Positions 22,727 to 32,953 of a stretch of DNA of 64,000 nt are shown piece after piece. The DNA lies in contig JAMSLZ010000001.1 of NCBI GenBank assembly GCA_026027325.1, forward strand, positions 2,418,001 through 2,482,000, read 5' to 3'. The notes below the pieces were generated by a model, which was not told the origin of the DNA, did no database searches, and worked only from the letters and a program-made list of their open reading frames with translations. Numbering within the stretch: the stretch's first letter is position 1; every line of letters starts with the position of its first letter. Made by a program: the position numbers and the translations under genes. This stretch comes from Actinomucor elegans (Eukaryota; Mucoromycota; Mucoromycetes; Mucorales; Mucoraceae).

Positions 22727-25588
22727 TTAAGCCTTTGTAACAGCAGATAACTTGTCTTCGAGCTTTGCAGATATTTCTTTTAGTCCTGTAATAGTCGCAC
22801 CCCTACAAAAATATTAGTGAGAGCAAATAATGGAGTGATCAAAGCAAAAACTTACTGGTTCTTCAATGTACGCAAGACTTTATCAAGTTCAGTGGTGTTT
22901 TCGTGATTGATCTTGGGCTTGCTGGCCTTTGCACTTTCAACACTCAATTGTTTCAATTGAGATTGTAACTATAGATAACAGTTAGTTTATATTCAATTAT
23001 CTCCAGTCAATGATTACCATTTCAATTCTCTTTGTTTGGCCGCCATCTCCAGATATTTGCTTTGATAATGTCTCCAACTTTGAAGCAAACTTTTTTTCTT
23101 GTTTGGAAAGATTAGGCTGATAGCAGTTGACCAATCTGCGCACCTGCTCTTCCACGCGTAAACGTAATTCGTTATGTGTTTTTGTAAGTTTCTTTAATTC
23201 ATCTTGACGTTTTGCTTTCGCATCTTCCGAGTTGACGTTTTGAAGTCTGTCATATAGGTTTCTCAAAGCGATAACCTGTCTCTCAAATTCTTTTTGCTGC
23301 AAAACCATTCTACATATAATGTATGAATATCAATATTATAAAAGTAAGTGTTCTATTCACCTTTTTTGGATCGAGAAAGCAGCCTTTCGGAGATGATAGC
23401 CTTCAGTACGAATTTGTTGAGTGGATTTAGAAAAAAAGCGCAAGGTTTCTTCATTAATCACCACTTCTTTAGATCCTGACATATCAGCAGGAATGATCAC
23501 CTTAGGTTGCTTGCTGGCAGTCTCCAATGCCTTAGGTGGTTGATAAGCTGGTAAAGGTAACAAAGCTCGATACTTTTCGTCATCTTCCTCATCATCACCA
23601 ATTTTTTCCAATTGTTGCTTCATGGCGCTCTCTGATACGATACTGTTGGATACAGGACGGAACTGTAATTCTCTAGTCACTGCTTGATATTCACTGCTGA
23701 GAGCCACCATGGAATAAGATAAATACACATCATCAAAAATGGCTAAACCCACAATAGGTACAAAACCGTTGCTGAAAGGTGATGAATTGACAAGCACACG
23801 GATATCAGATGTGGTCTTTTCTTTTAACCAGCTACTCAATTCTTGCTTAGCGTCTTGACCTTGTTCGAATTTATTACTGAGATCTCGTAAATTCTCTATC
23901 CAATTTTGCATACAAATGATGTGAATACCGGCAGCATGATAGGCGTAATAAGTATAGTCGTAGGATGTGTCTGGTACCAATGTAACGGATTGATACCGGG
24001 GTTGCTCCTGCAAGTTCAATTTCACAGTTTCGTAGAATGTTGCTTTGGGCAGGAATTCGACTTCAGATAACAAGTTGGCCAACTATATAAATCACTGAGT
24101 TCCTCCTGTAATTATATACATATATATTGATGTCTTACGTCTTTTTGCCATTTATGAGTAGGGTGATGAACAGGCATTTGCCATTGAGGGTCAATTTCAC
24201 TGCCGAGAATGTAATTGTGTACTGTGCCATCATTTAAAGCCAAGGCAATGACGCCAATAGGCTCAACATTCAAATACAGGATATCAACAGCCTCAATGCC
24301 ATTGTCTAGTATCTGTGTGCGATTAATTACAAATGGGCCTTGTCTTTGTACAGGGTATTCACTATGGCTATCGTCACTGAATACAGTCAATATATTATCA
24401 TCAATTGTGTTAAAGTTGGTGACTTGACGTGCAATTTTTGCTGAATGAAATAAGGCATTGATCCAAGTACGATGTAAACTGAAAAGGTGGGATAGTAATT
24501 TGTGTTCTTTTGTAGAACCATGGTCTTTGGCTTGTGCATACTTGGCTTGAGAAATGTAAGACAGGTTTTCTAAATGACTGCGACGTACAACACTGCAATC
24601 AAAAAGTTAGTATTTACAAAAAAAAGTATCTTGTATGATATACCTTCGATATGGAATGACGGGGCACAGTGAATAGATATGGCCACTACGAAGAGCATAG
24701 AATACAGTAAAAGGTTCCCAACCACTATTATCTTTGCTTATACCACCAAGAGTAAACGAAACAGCATCTTCATCCGCATCATCCTCATCATTGAATGTAA
24801 AACCACTTTGTTTTTCACCAGTTGCTTGTTCGACAGGTGATAAATCAAACGATTGTTCTGGTTCTTCCAGATCTGAACTAACATTGTAGATTCTATCTCA
24901 AAAATAAGGTTAAACAACAACAAATTCCTGCTTTACCATGCGTAATCTACCTCAAAACATTATCATTTCCTAGAATAACAAGATGGGTAGCATATTCACT
25001 CAAAGGGTGCCACTCGACCTTAATAATGTCAAACTTGGATTCACTATAGTACTTGCTACCAATTGACAAAGTACGGCAATCAATTTTGTCTGATAAAGCA
25101 GGAGCCGCCAAACCATGTTTAGGAATACACACTACAATCAATCTTTGACCTCCTACAACCGATAAAAGACGGCCATTTCGATTAACGCTCAAAGATTCTA
25201 TGTCAAAGTTAATTTCAGGTGTATCGAATACCTAAACGAAAAAAACGCGTCAGTTGAATATTTTGAGGGATATCAACACGGTTCTTACTTTATGGTGTAC
25301 TTGATAAATCCATTCCTCGTGCGTATCTTGCTGTGAAGCTCGTAACCAAGCGTCCTTGAAGGAAACCAAATTTAAGATTCGAATTTCAGATCCAACGGCG
25401 ACAATAAGGTCATTGTCTCGTTTGGTCATGACTCGAGTGTGATGTTGAAGTAAGAAATCAACTTCATTGCAGTCTTGTCGTGTTTGCTTTTGTTGAATAC
25501 GTTGAGTATATTGCTTTTCGCTGTCCGTTAATTTAAAAATGGGATGCTTGACAAGATATTCAAGCCAAATATCGTTAGAGGCACTCAT
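22727..25588 (-). CDS. Nucleoporin Nup88/Nup82 homolog
   Basis: Eight exons: 25588-25289, 25231-24951, 24892-24644, 24592-24139, 24082-23361, 23309-23018, 22968-22856, 22802-22727, giving 828 aa. All joins keep frame. The N-terminal half looks like the Nup88 beta-propeller, with the family signature KVEWHPLSEYATHLVILGNDNVLRIYN; the C-terminal third (about residues 640-800) is heptad-rich coiled coil (QQKEFERQVIALRNLYDRLQ and KKLTKTHNELRLRVEEQV). The protein anchors the cytoplasmic-side Nup214/Nup159 complex for mRNA export. The ATG at 25588 begins MSASNDIWLEYL; the open frame runs further upstream but has no ATG there. Confidence 0.88.
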
Positions 25589-25983
25589 TTGCTTAGTTGT
25601 GTGAAAGAGAGAGTGATTTCTGGCAAGTTTTTTCGTGTGTAGCTTAGTTTTAACGTCTTCTAGACGCGGTTCAAGCACTACTGAGAGTGACTGCTTCAGG
25701 TTTCAGTTTTTTTTTTTTTTTTTTTTTTTTAGAAAGGTATGACCTTGCAGGTTCGAAAAATGGCCAATTTATTTTTGAAGGTCAATGAAGTAATGCTTTG
25801 ATGAAATACTACCTTAGAAATGCTTCAAGGCTCGGTAACAAGTCCTTTTTTTTTTGACAATTATATACATTTTATTTTTCATATCGTAAACATGATTTAT
25901 GATCGTAAAACGAAAGCTCAGAAAATCATTACGAGTTAGTCAATAGTCATGATTTTTAATAAAAAAAGACTATCTATATTTAT

Positions 25984-26026
25984 GCCATTCGATGCAAAAT
26001 CACATTCTGTATAAACACTATTAATA
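25984..26026 (+). repeat. Dispersed repeat family C, copy 3
   Basis: ATTCGATGCAAAATCACATT then CTGTATAAACACTATTAATA, close to the copy at 13908. Confidence 0.5.
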
Positions 26027-26610
26027 AATAATGGATCTATCTATATTGTTTCTGATCAAGGATCTCAGCTCAAATTATTTGGAGGAATTTTATTTATTCA
26101 TTTTGCAAGCGTATTCTTTAGAATGCTATAAAAGAACCTATGAATCTAACCACATTTTAGGATGTACAACTTGTTAATTGTAATATTATTAGATTGTTTG
26201 AAAGATCTATAGATTCATAGATCCTGATTAAATATAATATATGTAATTCATTGCCAACCATTAATATATAATAATAAAATTGTATCCGAGTTAAATGGCT
26301 ATTTACTAAATTCAGTAAATCACTCTGAGCTTGTAATAATAATCAGATACAATATTCCACCAGGATTAAATGACATAGCTTCACAACTAATTTTTTTTGT
26401 GGGAATATGAGAACAGCATTTCAAGCAAAGTTTCGTAAGTATTGTAGGTTTAAGGTATTTAAGTGTACCAATATATTATTCTTTCCATACTTATTCTTGT
26501 TGGTACGAAATAATACGCAAATTACGAGTGCATTTTTAAGAAGGAAAAAAAGTTGACGTTTAGCAACTTTCACTCAATGAATGGAAGGAAAGTAAAAAGG
26601 ACCACTTTAT

Positions 26611-26650
26611 TAGATGTGCGATTAAATTCATCGTAAGCCTTATTAATGCA
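26611..26650 (+). repeat. Dispersed repeat family C, copy 4
   Basis: AGATGTGCGATTAAATTCAT then CGTAAGCCTTATTAATGC. The most diverged of the four. Confidence 0.35.
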
Positions 26651-26874
26651 TGCTTGAAGTGTTCGTATTTTTTATTGATGAGGTATTGGATTAAAACAAT
26701 GAATGATGAACAAAAGACAACTCCGCAAAAACAAATTTGTAAACCTTTGACGCTCCGTCATAATTATTATCATTGATTTATGGCTGGTTGCCCTCTAGGC
26801 TATTTGCCTGACCCTTTATAATTGAAGCGGTTTCGAGTATTTATATATAAAGATATAGTTTCCTATAGTTAGCA

Positions 26875-26884
26875 GTGATTGAGT

Positions 26885-26888
<4 letters not shown>
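26875..26888. repeat. Target-site duplication of the LINE, left copy
   Basis: GTGATTGAGTAATT, identical to 32794-32807. The last two T could equally belong to the element's tail. Confidence 0.93.
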
Positions 26889-26918
<30 letters not shown>

Positions 26919-27044
26919 TAGGGGAGTAAACTCCGGTTTTATTTTAAATCCTTATATCGTCGCAAGGTTATTGGAGAGGAAATGAAGATTGGGTATAGAG
27001 AGTATATGAGAATTAGTTTAAGGTTTAAATGAGCGGTGAGGTGG

Positions 27045-30000
27045 TTAGTCCAAATCAGTTTGACTTTCAGAATCAAGTCGGGTTAGAAGTCTAGAGGTGG
27101 ATGCAATTACATTTGTCGATGAAAACGAAACGTTATCGAAAACGAGGCGCCAATGAGCTTGCCAAATGTTCAGTAAGGTGCACGCAAAGATTTGGTAAAT
27201 ACCAATTTCGGGAAGTGGATGGTTGGCGTCTCTCGTCAAAGAGGAAGAGAAGGAAAGTAATTGAGATATAGAGGAGGGTTCAATATATTGTCTTTGTATA
27301 TAGGTCTGGAAGATGTTTTGCCATACTGCTAGTTTTGGGGGGCAGGCGAAGAGAAAGTGGAAATCATCTTCTATGGTAGCTAGAGAACAGACTGTACAGA
27401 GAGGAGATTGATGGGTGGTAGGGATCAATTGATGTAGACGCTGTTTGGTAGGCAATTTTTTGTGAATACAGCGATACCAGACAGTGCGAGCGGGAAGAGG
27501 GATTGGGATTGACCAGAAGCGTTTCCATTGAGCCGGAAGAAGAGTGGTTGTTGGTGGTTGGACGGTGGGGAGGAGAGATTTGTAATATTTGATGGAGTTG
27601 ATGGAGATAGTCCTGGATCGTTGGGATCGCAAGGAAATCGTTGATTGTTCAGGAAGGTGATGAAGAACGAGACGGTTACAAAAAGGTTGGAGGTTGATTT
27701 CAAATATGTTGTTCTGGGCTGAGGGCAGCATCCGAGAGGAAGGTTGACATTGATTATAAAAGAATGGCTGTAGGAGTAATTGATGGTTGCGCACAAACTG
27801 AGCAGCAAGGCGGGACAAGTTACGAAATCGCGTGAATTCGGTTCTGGTTTCTCGAAGACGTAGTGTTTGGTTTTCGAAGACAAATGTAAATACATCTTTA
27901 ACTAGGAGTTTCTTAATACCGGGATGATCTTGGGTCAGCTGATCTGGAGGATTAAAGGTAGTAGCTAGAGGATGAGAGTTGGGAAAGGAAGAGCTAAGTA
28001 CTGAAAATAAAGGAAGAGAAAGGCAGGTAAATTGACTGACATTACATTGATCAAAAGATCGTGGTAAAGCATCAATGGCTTTTGTGAAATTATTTATAAT
28101 ATTTAGAAAAGGTTTGTTACCCGATGATGTTGATGGCGCCCAGTGCGAATGTCGAGCGTGCGGAAATAATAGGTAGTATCGGTATGATGGAAACGTTTTT
28201 GAAGAGCAGAAGTATTTAAGTATGTGTCGCAGTAAAGGAAGGCTTGGTTGCAGCTTGTTGGTAGAATTTGTTTCGGACAAGATCAATGGACATATCCACC
28301 GCCATTGTAATGCGTTTTGTTGTTTAACGGGATCGAGAAGACCCACTCCACCTTGTTGACGAGATAGAGAGAAAGTACTAAATGATAAACGAGGAAAAAT
28401 GCGGTTGTTAAGAAATTGAGATCCAAGGCTTCGCAAGCGAAGAAGTTGTGTTTGAGTAAAAATGGCTAGTCGTAGGACATGCCATAGTTTAGAGTAAATG
28501 AGTGTATTGAGAATAGTAGCGCGCCCACGTATTGATACTGAACGTTGAGAGTGAATGAAACAGGCAGATTTGATTTTATCATACAGGTTGGAGAATGCCA
28601 TATTTCTTTGAGTAATGCTTGAACAGATGGGAAACCCCAAATATGTAAGAGGGTTGGCGGAAGATCGATCATGCCAGGAAGTGATATCTTTTTCGAAGAG
28701 AAAAGATTTCCATTCCATGAGTGGAGCACCCGACAGAGAGAAGGCTTGTGTCTTATGGTAATTGAGAAGGGAATTAGATGCTTTCATATATATACTTACT
28801 GCATCCTGTAAACGGATAAAATCTTGTTGATCTTTAAGGAAAACCAAAGTATCATCGGCATATGCCAGAATTTTGTGTGTGAGAGGTGTAGTATTTCCAT
28901 TAGGCTCTGTCAGAGATGGAGTAGCAATAGGTAGTTCGGCGGTTAAAGGTGTAGCACCCTCATCAGGGGGGTTATACAAGAAGGAGAATGAAGGATATAT
29001 GTCTGCTTGATCAGGTGGAGAGCTGGGAGTTTCTTCTAGGACATTAAAGCCGGAGAATGCAGTGTCTTGGGAGATCAGACGTAGAAAAGGATCGAAAGCA
29101 ATGTTGAATAATAAAGGGCTGAGTGGATCGCCCTGTCTGAGGCCACGTTGTTGAGGAATTGGTACTTTGGTGATATTACCATTCACGTTAATTTGTATCT
29201 GTGTGGAAAAGAATAGATTAGTAATACTAACGATCATTGTTCCAGGGATACCGAATCGAGTCATGATGGCAGACAGGTAGGCGGGGTGAACTCGGTCATA
29301 TGCCTTTTCTTGGTCTAATAGCAGTCCAATAGAACCGGAGTTCTGTTGGTTGGCAAGCATCTTTATAGCTTGGACGGTTATTCCATGTTCAGCAATAAAT
29401 CGGCCAGGCATAAAGCCTAATTGTTCAGGGCAAATGATCTTGGAGAAATGGGGCATAAGTCTACCATTGATCAAACGAGTAAATGTCTTCGCATCCGTGT
29501 TAATTAAAGAAATCGGTCTCCAATTCTTTAACAGTGATAAGTCGCCCTTCTTCGGGAGTAGGCACATACAGGTAGTAAGCCAACTAGCAGGGAAGATACC
29601 TTCCGAAAGAGCCGCATTGTAGACTTTAACGGCTAGTAAGGCGGTTTCGTGGTGATCCAAGAGTAGTGTAAGTATTTCATATGGTAGCCCATCGGTACCA
29701 GGGCTACTTTTTCGCGGGCATCGAGCAGTTCCTTCAATTAATTCTATCCTAGTAAAAGGGGATGTCAATGAAGATTGTGTTTCAGTGGATAGACATTCAC
29801 TATCATTAATAGTAGATGTCATTTGTTGAACGGAGTCATTGTCAATAAGGGCTGGAGTGTATAAATTGCTATAAAAGGTGGACACGGCATCATCCATGGT
29901 GGATGGTGTGTGGCAAATTGTATTGGTACTGGGATGTTGGAGTGGTGGTATAGCTCGTTTAGATTGTCGAGCTTCGATAGTTCTCTTGAGGTAACCGGCC

Positions 30001-31295
30001 GAGGTCTCACCATTCTCGCGCCATCGTTTGCCAGCGCGTAAGCGGCTATTATAAGCTATATCCTGTTGTAGGTTAGAGATGGTTTGTTCGACGACTGGGA
30101 GTCGAAAGCTAACTTGGGCAGTAACATGAGCATCACGCAGCATTTTGTTGCGTTTACGTTGCAGGCGTGTTAAAAGTCGTTTTCTCCATTCACTTTTACG
30201 TCGTGAACACTGTAGTGCTATATCTTTGACTATCGTTTTGAGTTGGTCCCATTGTTCTTGGATGGTGGGTGTTGGGTTCATTTGAGGCAGTGAAAGATGG
30301 AACGAATCGAGTGCAGTTGTAAGAGCTTCCGTAAAGTGAGGGTTAGAGGTAAGTTGTGGATTGGCACGCCAAAGGCCTGGCCCATGATCAAGGGGATAAA
30401 AAACAAATCGAGCAGTTAAGAGAGCATGATCTGTCCAGGCATTAGACATGAAATCGATACTGGATGAATGAAGTTTTTGATGAAGGAATGGAGATGCATA
30501 GAGGTAATCAATAGTAGTTTTGGAAAGGCCACGACGAAAGGTTGGTAATAGAGGACCATCCTCACGAGCATGGGTACATTCAAAGAAATGATCAGTAAGC
30601 AGCTGGTGCCATCGTTGTTGCGCTGAGGCTGGTGTTGGCTCAGTATTTGTTGGTATTGCAGGAGTAGGGATGCTATATTCGTTAGTATAATCAGAGTTAT
30701 CAGTAGCATATGATGCGGCATGGTAATTAAAGTCACCTAGGATTAGCATAGGTGTGTCAATGAATGTAGATAGGCCTTCTTCATCTGATTCAGAATATGA
30801 GATGGTATCTATTATGGGAGAGCCTGAAGAGGAACGAGAGTAAGGGTTTTGAAATATAGGTAAGGACAGAATATTATCATAGAAGACCTGACGTTCCTTG
30901 TTTTGTGCAGGAGCGTAAATGTTACAAACAATGATTGGCGGGAAATGAGCATTGACATGATTGACTTGACAGACAATGAGTCGTTGGTCTAGAGTAATAA
31001 AAAGAGGGTGTAATTCTAAATTTGGGTTCAGAGCTACAATACCACAATGTTTTGACCAACATGTTGACGTGGATTGGAACTGGATGTTTAGAATATCCTC
31101 CATGTTTTGTTTTACATGTGTTTCTTGTAAGCATAGGATATCATAGTTTAGTTTTCGAAGATAGTGAATGAATTCGGCACTGGTTTCTGGCTTGGAAGGT
31201 GTAGTTAGGCTGCGACAATTGAGTGAGCCAATTCTAAAAGGAGAGGGTTTGGATAGAGATGAGGAATTAGTATTATTAGTATTACAATGGGACAT
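27045..31295 (-). CDS. LINE ORF2: endonuclease and reverse transcriptase
   Basis: 1416 aa, single uninterrupted frame, ATG at 31295. An APE-like endonuclease fills residues 20-300: N26 in GSLNCRSL, E58 in LQETHV, D188/N190 in LGDFN, D289/H290 in WTDHA. The RT domain spans about 560-900: NWRPISLINTDAKTF, motif A LLLDQEKAYDRV (D661), motif B GLRQGDPLSPLLFN, motif C AYADD (812-815). A Pro/Thr/Ser-rich insertion of about 50 residues sits between motifs B and C. Near the C-terminus (about 1325-1345) is a Cys-x2-Cys...His-x4-Cys group, CTVCSLATIEDDFHFLFAC, like the zf-RVT domain. It nicks target DNA and copies the element's RNA there. No frameshift or stop was seen, so it may be active. Confidence 0.96.
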   Translation of the reverse strand: MSHCNTNNTNSSSLSKPSPFRIGSLNCRSLTTPSKPETSAEFIHYLRKLNYDILCLQETHVKQNMEDILNIQFQSTSTCWSKHCGIVALNPNLELHPLFITLDQRLIVCQVNHVNAHFPPIIVCNIYAPAQNKERQVFYDNILSLPIFQNPYSRSSSGSPIIDTISYSESDEEGLSTFIDTPMLILGDFNYHAASYATDNSDYTNEYSIPTPAIPTNTEPTPASAQQRWHQLLTDHFFECTHAREDGPLLPTFRRGLSKTTIDYLYASPFLHQKLHSSSIDFMSNAWTDHALLTARFVFYPLDHGPGLWRANPQLTSNPHFTEALTTALDSFHLSLPQMNPTPTIQEQWDQLKTIVKDIALQCSRRKSEWRKRLLTRLQRKRNKMLRDAHVTAQVSFRLPVVEQTISNLQQDIAYNSRLRAGKRWRENGETSAGYLKRTIEARQSKRAIPPLQHPSTNTICHTPSTMDDAVSTFYSNLYTPALIDNDSVQQMTSTINDSECLSTETQSSLTSPFTRIELIEGTARCPRKSSPGTDGLPYEILTLLLDHHETALLAVKVYNAALSEGIFPASWLTTCMCLLPKKGDLSLLKNWRPISLINTDAKTFTRLINGRLMPHFSKIICPEQLGFMPGRFIAEHGITVQAIKMLANQQNSGSIGLLLDQEKAYDRVHPAYLSAIMTRFGIPGTMIVSITNLFFSTQIQINVNGNITKVPIPQQRGLRQGDPLSPLLFNIAFDPFLRLISQDTAFSGFNVLEETPSSPPDQADIYPSFSFLYNPPDEGATPLTAELPIATPSLTEPNGNTTPLTHKILAYADDTLVFLKDQQDFIRLQDAVSIYMKASNSLLNYHKTQAFSLSGAPLMEWKSFLFEKDITSWHDRSSANPLTYLGFPICSSITQRNMAFSNLYDKIKSACFIHSQRSVSIRGRATILNTLIYSKLWHVLRLAIFTQTQLLRLRSLGSQFLNNRIFPRLSFSTFSLSRQQGGVGLLDPVKQQNALQWRWICPLILSETNSTNKLQPSLPLLRHILKYFCSSKTFPSYRYYLLFPHARHSHWAPSTSSGNKPFLNIINNFTKAIDALPRSFDQCNVSQFTCLSLPLFSVLSSSFPNSHPLATTFNPPDQLTQDHPGIKKLLVKDVFTFVFENQTLRLRETRTEFTRFRNLSRLAAQFVRNHQLLLQPFFYNQCQPSSRMLPSAQNNIFEINLQPFCNRLVLHHLPEQSTISLRSQRSRTISINSIKYYKSLLPTVQPPTTTLLPAQWKRFWSIPIPLPARTVWYRCIHKKLPTKQRLHQLIPTTHQSPLCTVCSLATIEDDFHFLFACPPKLAVWQNIFQTYIQRQYIEPSSISQLLSFSSSLTRDANHPLPEIGIYQIFACTLLNIWQAHWRLVFDNVSFSSTNVIASTSRLLTRLDSESQTDLD

Positions 31296-31317
31296 TGGGA
31301 AAAGGATATGGGTACTC

Positions 31318-32532
31318 TTAAGAGTGGGGGGCTGATTTATCGCCCTCAGCTTGGCTCTCAGTATTCATAATGTGTTCGATGATGGTGTTGGAATTGTCGG
31401 TTGTGAAGTTGGCGAGGGGATCATCCATGACTTCATCTTCACTTTGGGGCTTGTCCATCACACCGCCGTGTTTAAAGGTGTCATATTGCGCTTGCGTGAT
31501 CCATTCCTGTTGCAGGAACGACCGAGCCACTGCCAGATTGATAGGTGAACGAATGCGGTTGAGAGCTCTTAAAAGACGATTGTGATGGATCTCTTGGACA
31601 GTCAAGAGTTTGTCTGCGTCAGAGAGGTCTTGGTGTTTGGGATCGCGAAGGATCGAAGGGGATATGGGGTTGAAATCGGACAGAACGACCGCCTTGCGTA
31701 AGAGATTTCTTGCTTCCTCAACGTATTCGTTGTGGAAAAGTAGGGCTATGACATTCTGATCCGGGTAATGGATCTCCAGGAGGCGAGATTGTTGAATACC
31801 TGCTTGTTGTAGGTTTTTTCTAACCTGAGAGGGTGCTACCTTAGATCGGGTATGTAAGTAAACATACTGGAAACCTTGGGCTTGAGAGGGAACAGTAAAC
31901 AGACGAAGTGCGGCAGCACGTTGTTTTGTGGTTGTAGTTTTTTTCTTGCGGGAAGGTGCTTGGGTTGGAGTTTTAGCGACGATTGCTGCGAAGGAGGGGC
32001 GCATGGCAGGTTCTACCCGAGGAACAGGCTCGTAATCGGGGTTGGCATAGCGGGAGGCCATGGTTCCTTGGGTGTCATTGCCCATGTCGATATCCGTGGC
32101 TTTGTCTTGGAGTTCGTTGTTAGCAGTGTTGGATTGAAGGCGTGTAAGTTGTTCTCGAAGATGGTGGTTATCCTGTTCAACCTGTAAGAGGGACTTACGA
32201 GTTTGGATAAGGTCCTGTTTCAATTGGGTGTTTTCTTCTAGCAAGGCCTGGATCTGGGTGAACGCATTGTCATGGGCATCCAATCTTTTATAGATCTCGG
32301 AGATGAAATCAGGGAGGTTGGGATGACAGTGAAGATCGACTGGAGTGTTAGTTGGAGGTAGTACTTCGTTTGAAGCTGTCATTTGTACTTCCGTGAGATT
32401 CTCTTGAAGGCTGGTTTTAGTACCAGTGCGAGTGGTTGGCTTGATTCGGTCAACTCGAGGAATTTGGCTGTCAAGGATAGAGTGTGTATCCTTGGGTTTT
32501 TTGGAGATACGAACAGGTCGAGAAACGGTCAT
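31318..32532 (-). CDS. LINE ORF1: RNA-binding gag-like protein
   Basis: 404 aa from the ATG at 32532. An N-terminal basic region is followed by a coiled coil (about 75-145: ISEIYKRLDAHDNAFTQIQ, ENTQLKQDL, EQDNHHLREQL), a basic patch SRKKKTTTTKQRAA, and an RRM-like region (about 215-290: FQYVYLHTRS to NVIALLFHNEYVEEARNLL). It has a single Cys, so there is no CCHC zinc knuckle. The tail is acidic. Such proteins coat LINE RNA as trimers or oligomers. ORF2 starts 22 bases after the stop in another frame, so ORF2 would be made by reinitiation or a similar mechanism. Assignment rests on position and layout rather than on a strong family motif. Confidence 0.85.
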   Translation of the reverse strand: MTVSRPVRISKKPKDTHSILDSQIPRVDRIKPTTRTGTKTSLQENLTEVQMTASNEVLPPTNTPVDLHCHPNLPDFISEIYKRLDAHDNAFTQIQALLEENTQLKQDLIQTRKSLLQVEQDNHHLREQLTRLQSNTANNELQDKATDIDMGNDTQGTMASRYANPDYEPVPRVEPAMRPSFAAIVAKTPTQAPSRKKKTTTTKQRAAALRLFTVPSQAQGFQYVYLHTRSKVAPSQVRKNLQQAGIQQSRLLEIHYPDQNVIALLFHNEYVEEARNLLRKAVVLSDFNPISPSILRDPKHQDLSDADKLLTVQEIHHNRLLRALNRIRSPINLAVARSFLQQEWITQAQYDTFKHGGVMDKPQSEDEVMDDPLANFTTDNSNTIIEHIMNTESQAEGDKSAPHS

Positions 32533-32793
32533 ATTCAAAGGGTGGAGTGTGGGTGGTGAAAGATCACAAAAGGGTCGCTTTTGAGATGAGGTCGCGAATG
32601 TCGAAGCAGAAAAGTTGGAGTATGTACTAACTATCTTGGGGCTTGAAAGGCTAATTAGTGGTGTGGGTATTGGGGTTGATGGTGTGTGGTTGCTAGGTGT
32701 GGTGCTGTTGCTATGTATTATGTTCTGTTACTGTTGTTAGGCTTGTTTCGGGGTTTAAAAGTGCCCAAAAACAAGTTACGAGGTAAAAAAGGT

Positions 32794-32807
32794 GTGATTG
32801 AGTAATT
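32794..32807. repeat. Target-site duplication of the LINE, right copy
   Basis: GTGATTGAGTAATT, identical to 26875-26888, immediately upstream of the element's 5' end. Confidence 0.93.
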
Positions 32808-32953
32808 GTAGAGCATAGGTTTGCAAGCCTTCACAGTAGAATCGCCGCCAGCAAATGAAAGCCAAATTATTCTATATCCGACAATGACTGCTTTTTGACA
32901 GTTGACCCAATTTTTTTCGCTGTGCTTTACAATTTACAACAATTACAAACGAA

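Larger units (their letters stand above)
25589..26874. other. Intergenic region between Nup88 and the LINE
   Basis: No gene seen. It contains a 5'-flanking poly(T) run near 25709-25730, two family-C repeat copies (25984-26026 and 26611-26650), and otherwise AT-rich DNA. Together with 32808-32953 it formed one intergenic gap of about 1.4 kb before the LINE inserted. Confidence 0.6.
26889..32793 (-). mobile_element. Full-length L1-like non-LTR retrotransposon (LINE)
   Basis: About 5.9 kb on the minus strand. From 5' to 3': a leader of about 260 bases (32793-32533), ORF1, a 22-base gap, ORF2, a 3' UTR of about 130 bases, and a poly(A) tail (31 T on the plus strand, 26887-26917). A perfect 14-bp target-site duplication flanks it. 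Both ORFs are open throughout and all catalytic motifs are present. There are no LTRs or terminal inverted repeats. Just before the tail the 3' UTR reads GGAGTTTACTCC, which can fold as a small hairpin. The body is clearly richer in G+C than the DNA around it. APE-type endonuclease plus RT, with no RNase H domain seen, fits the L1-like group. A link to the Mucor pericentromeric Grem-LINE1 elements is possible but untested. Confidence 0.96.

Noticed and set aside
27425..32187. ORFs antisense to or out of frame with the LINE ORFs
   Set aside because: They are shadows of ORF1 and ORF2 and lack motifs of their own.
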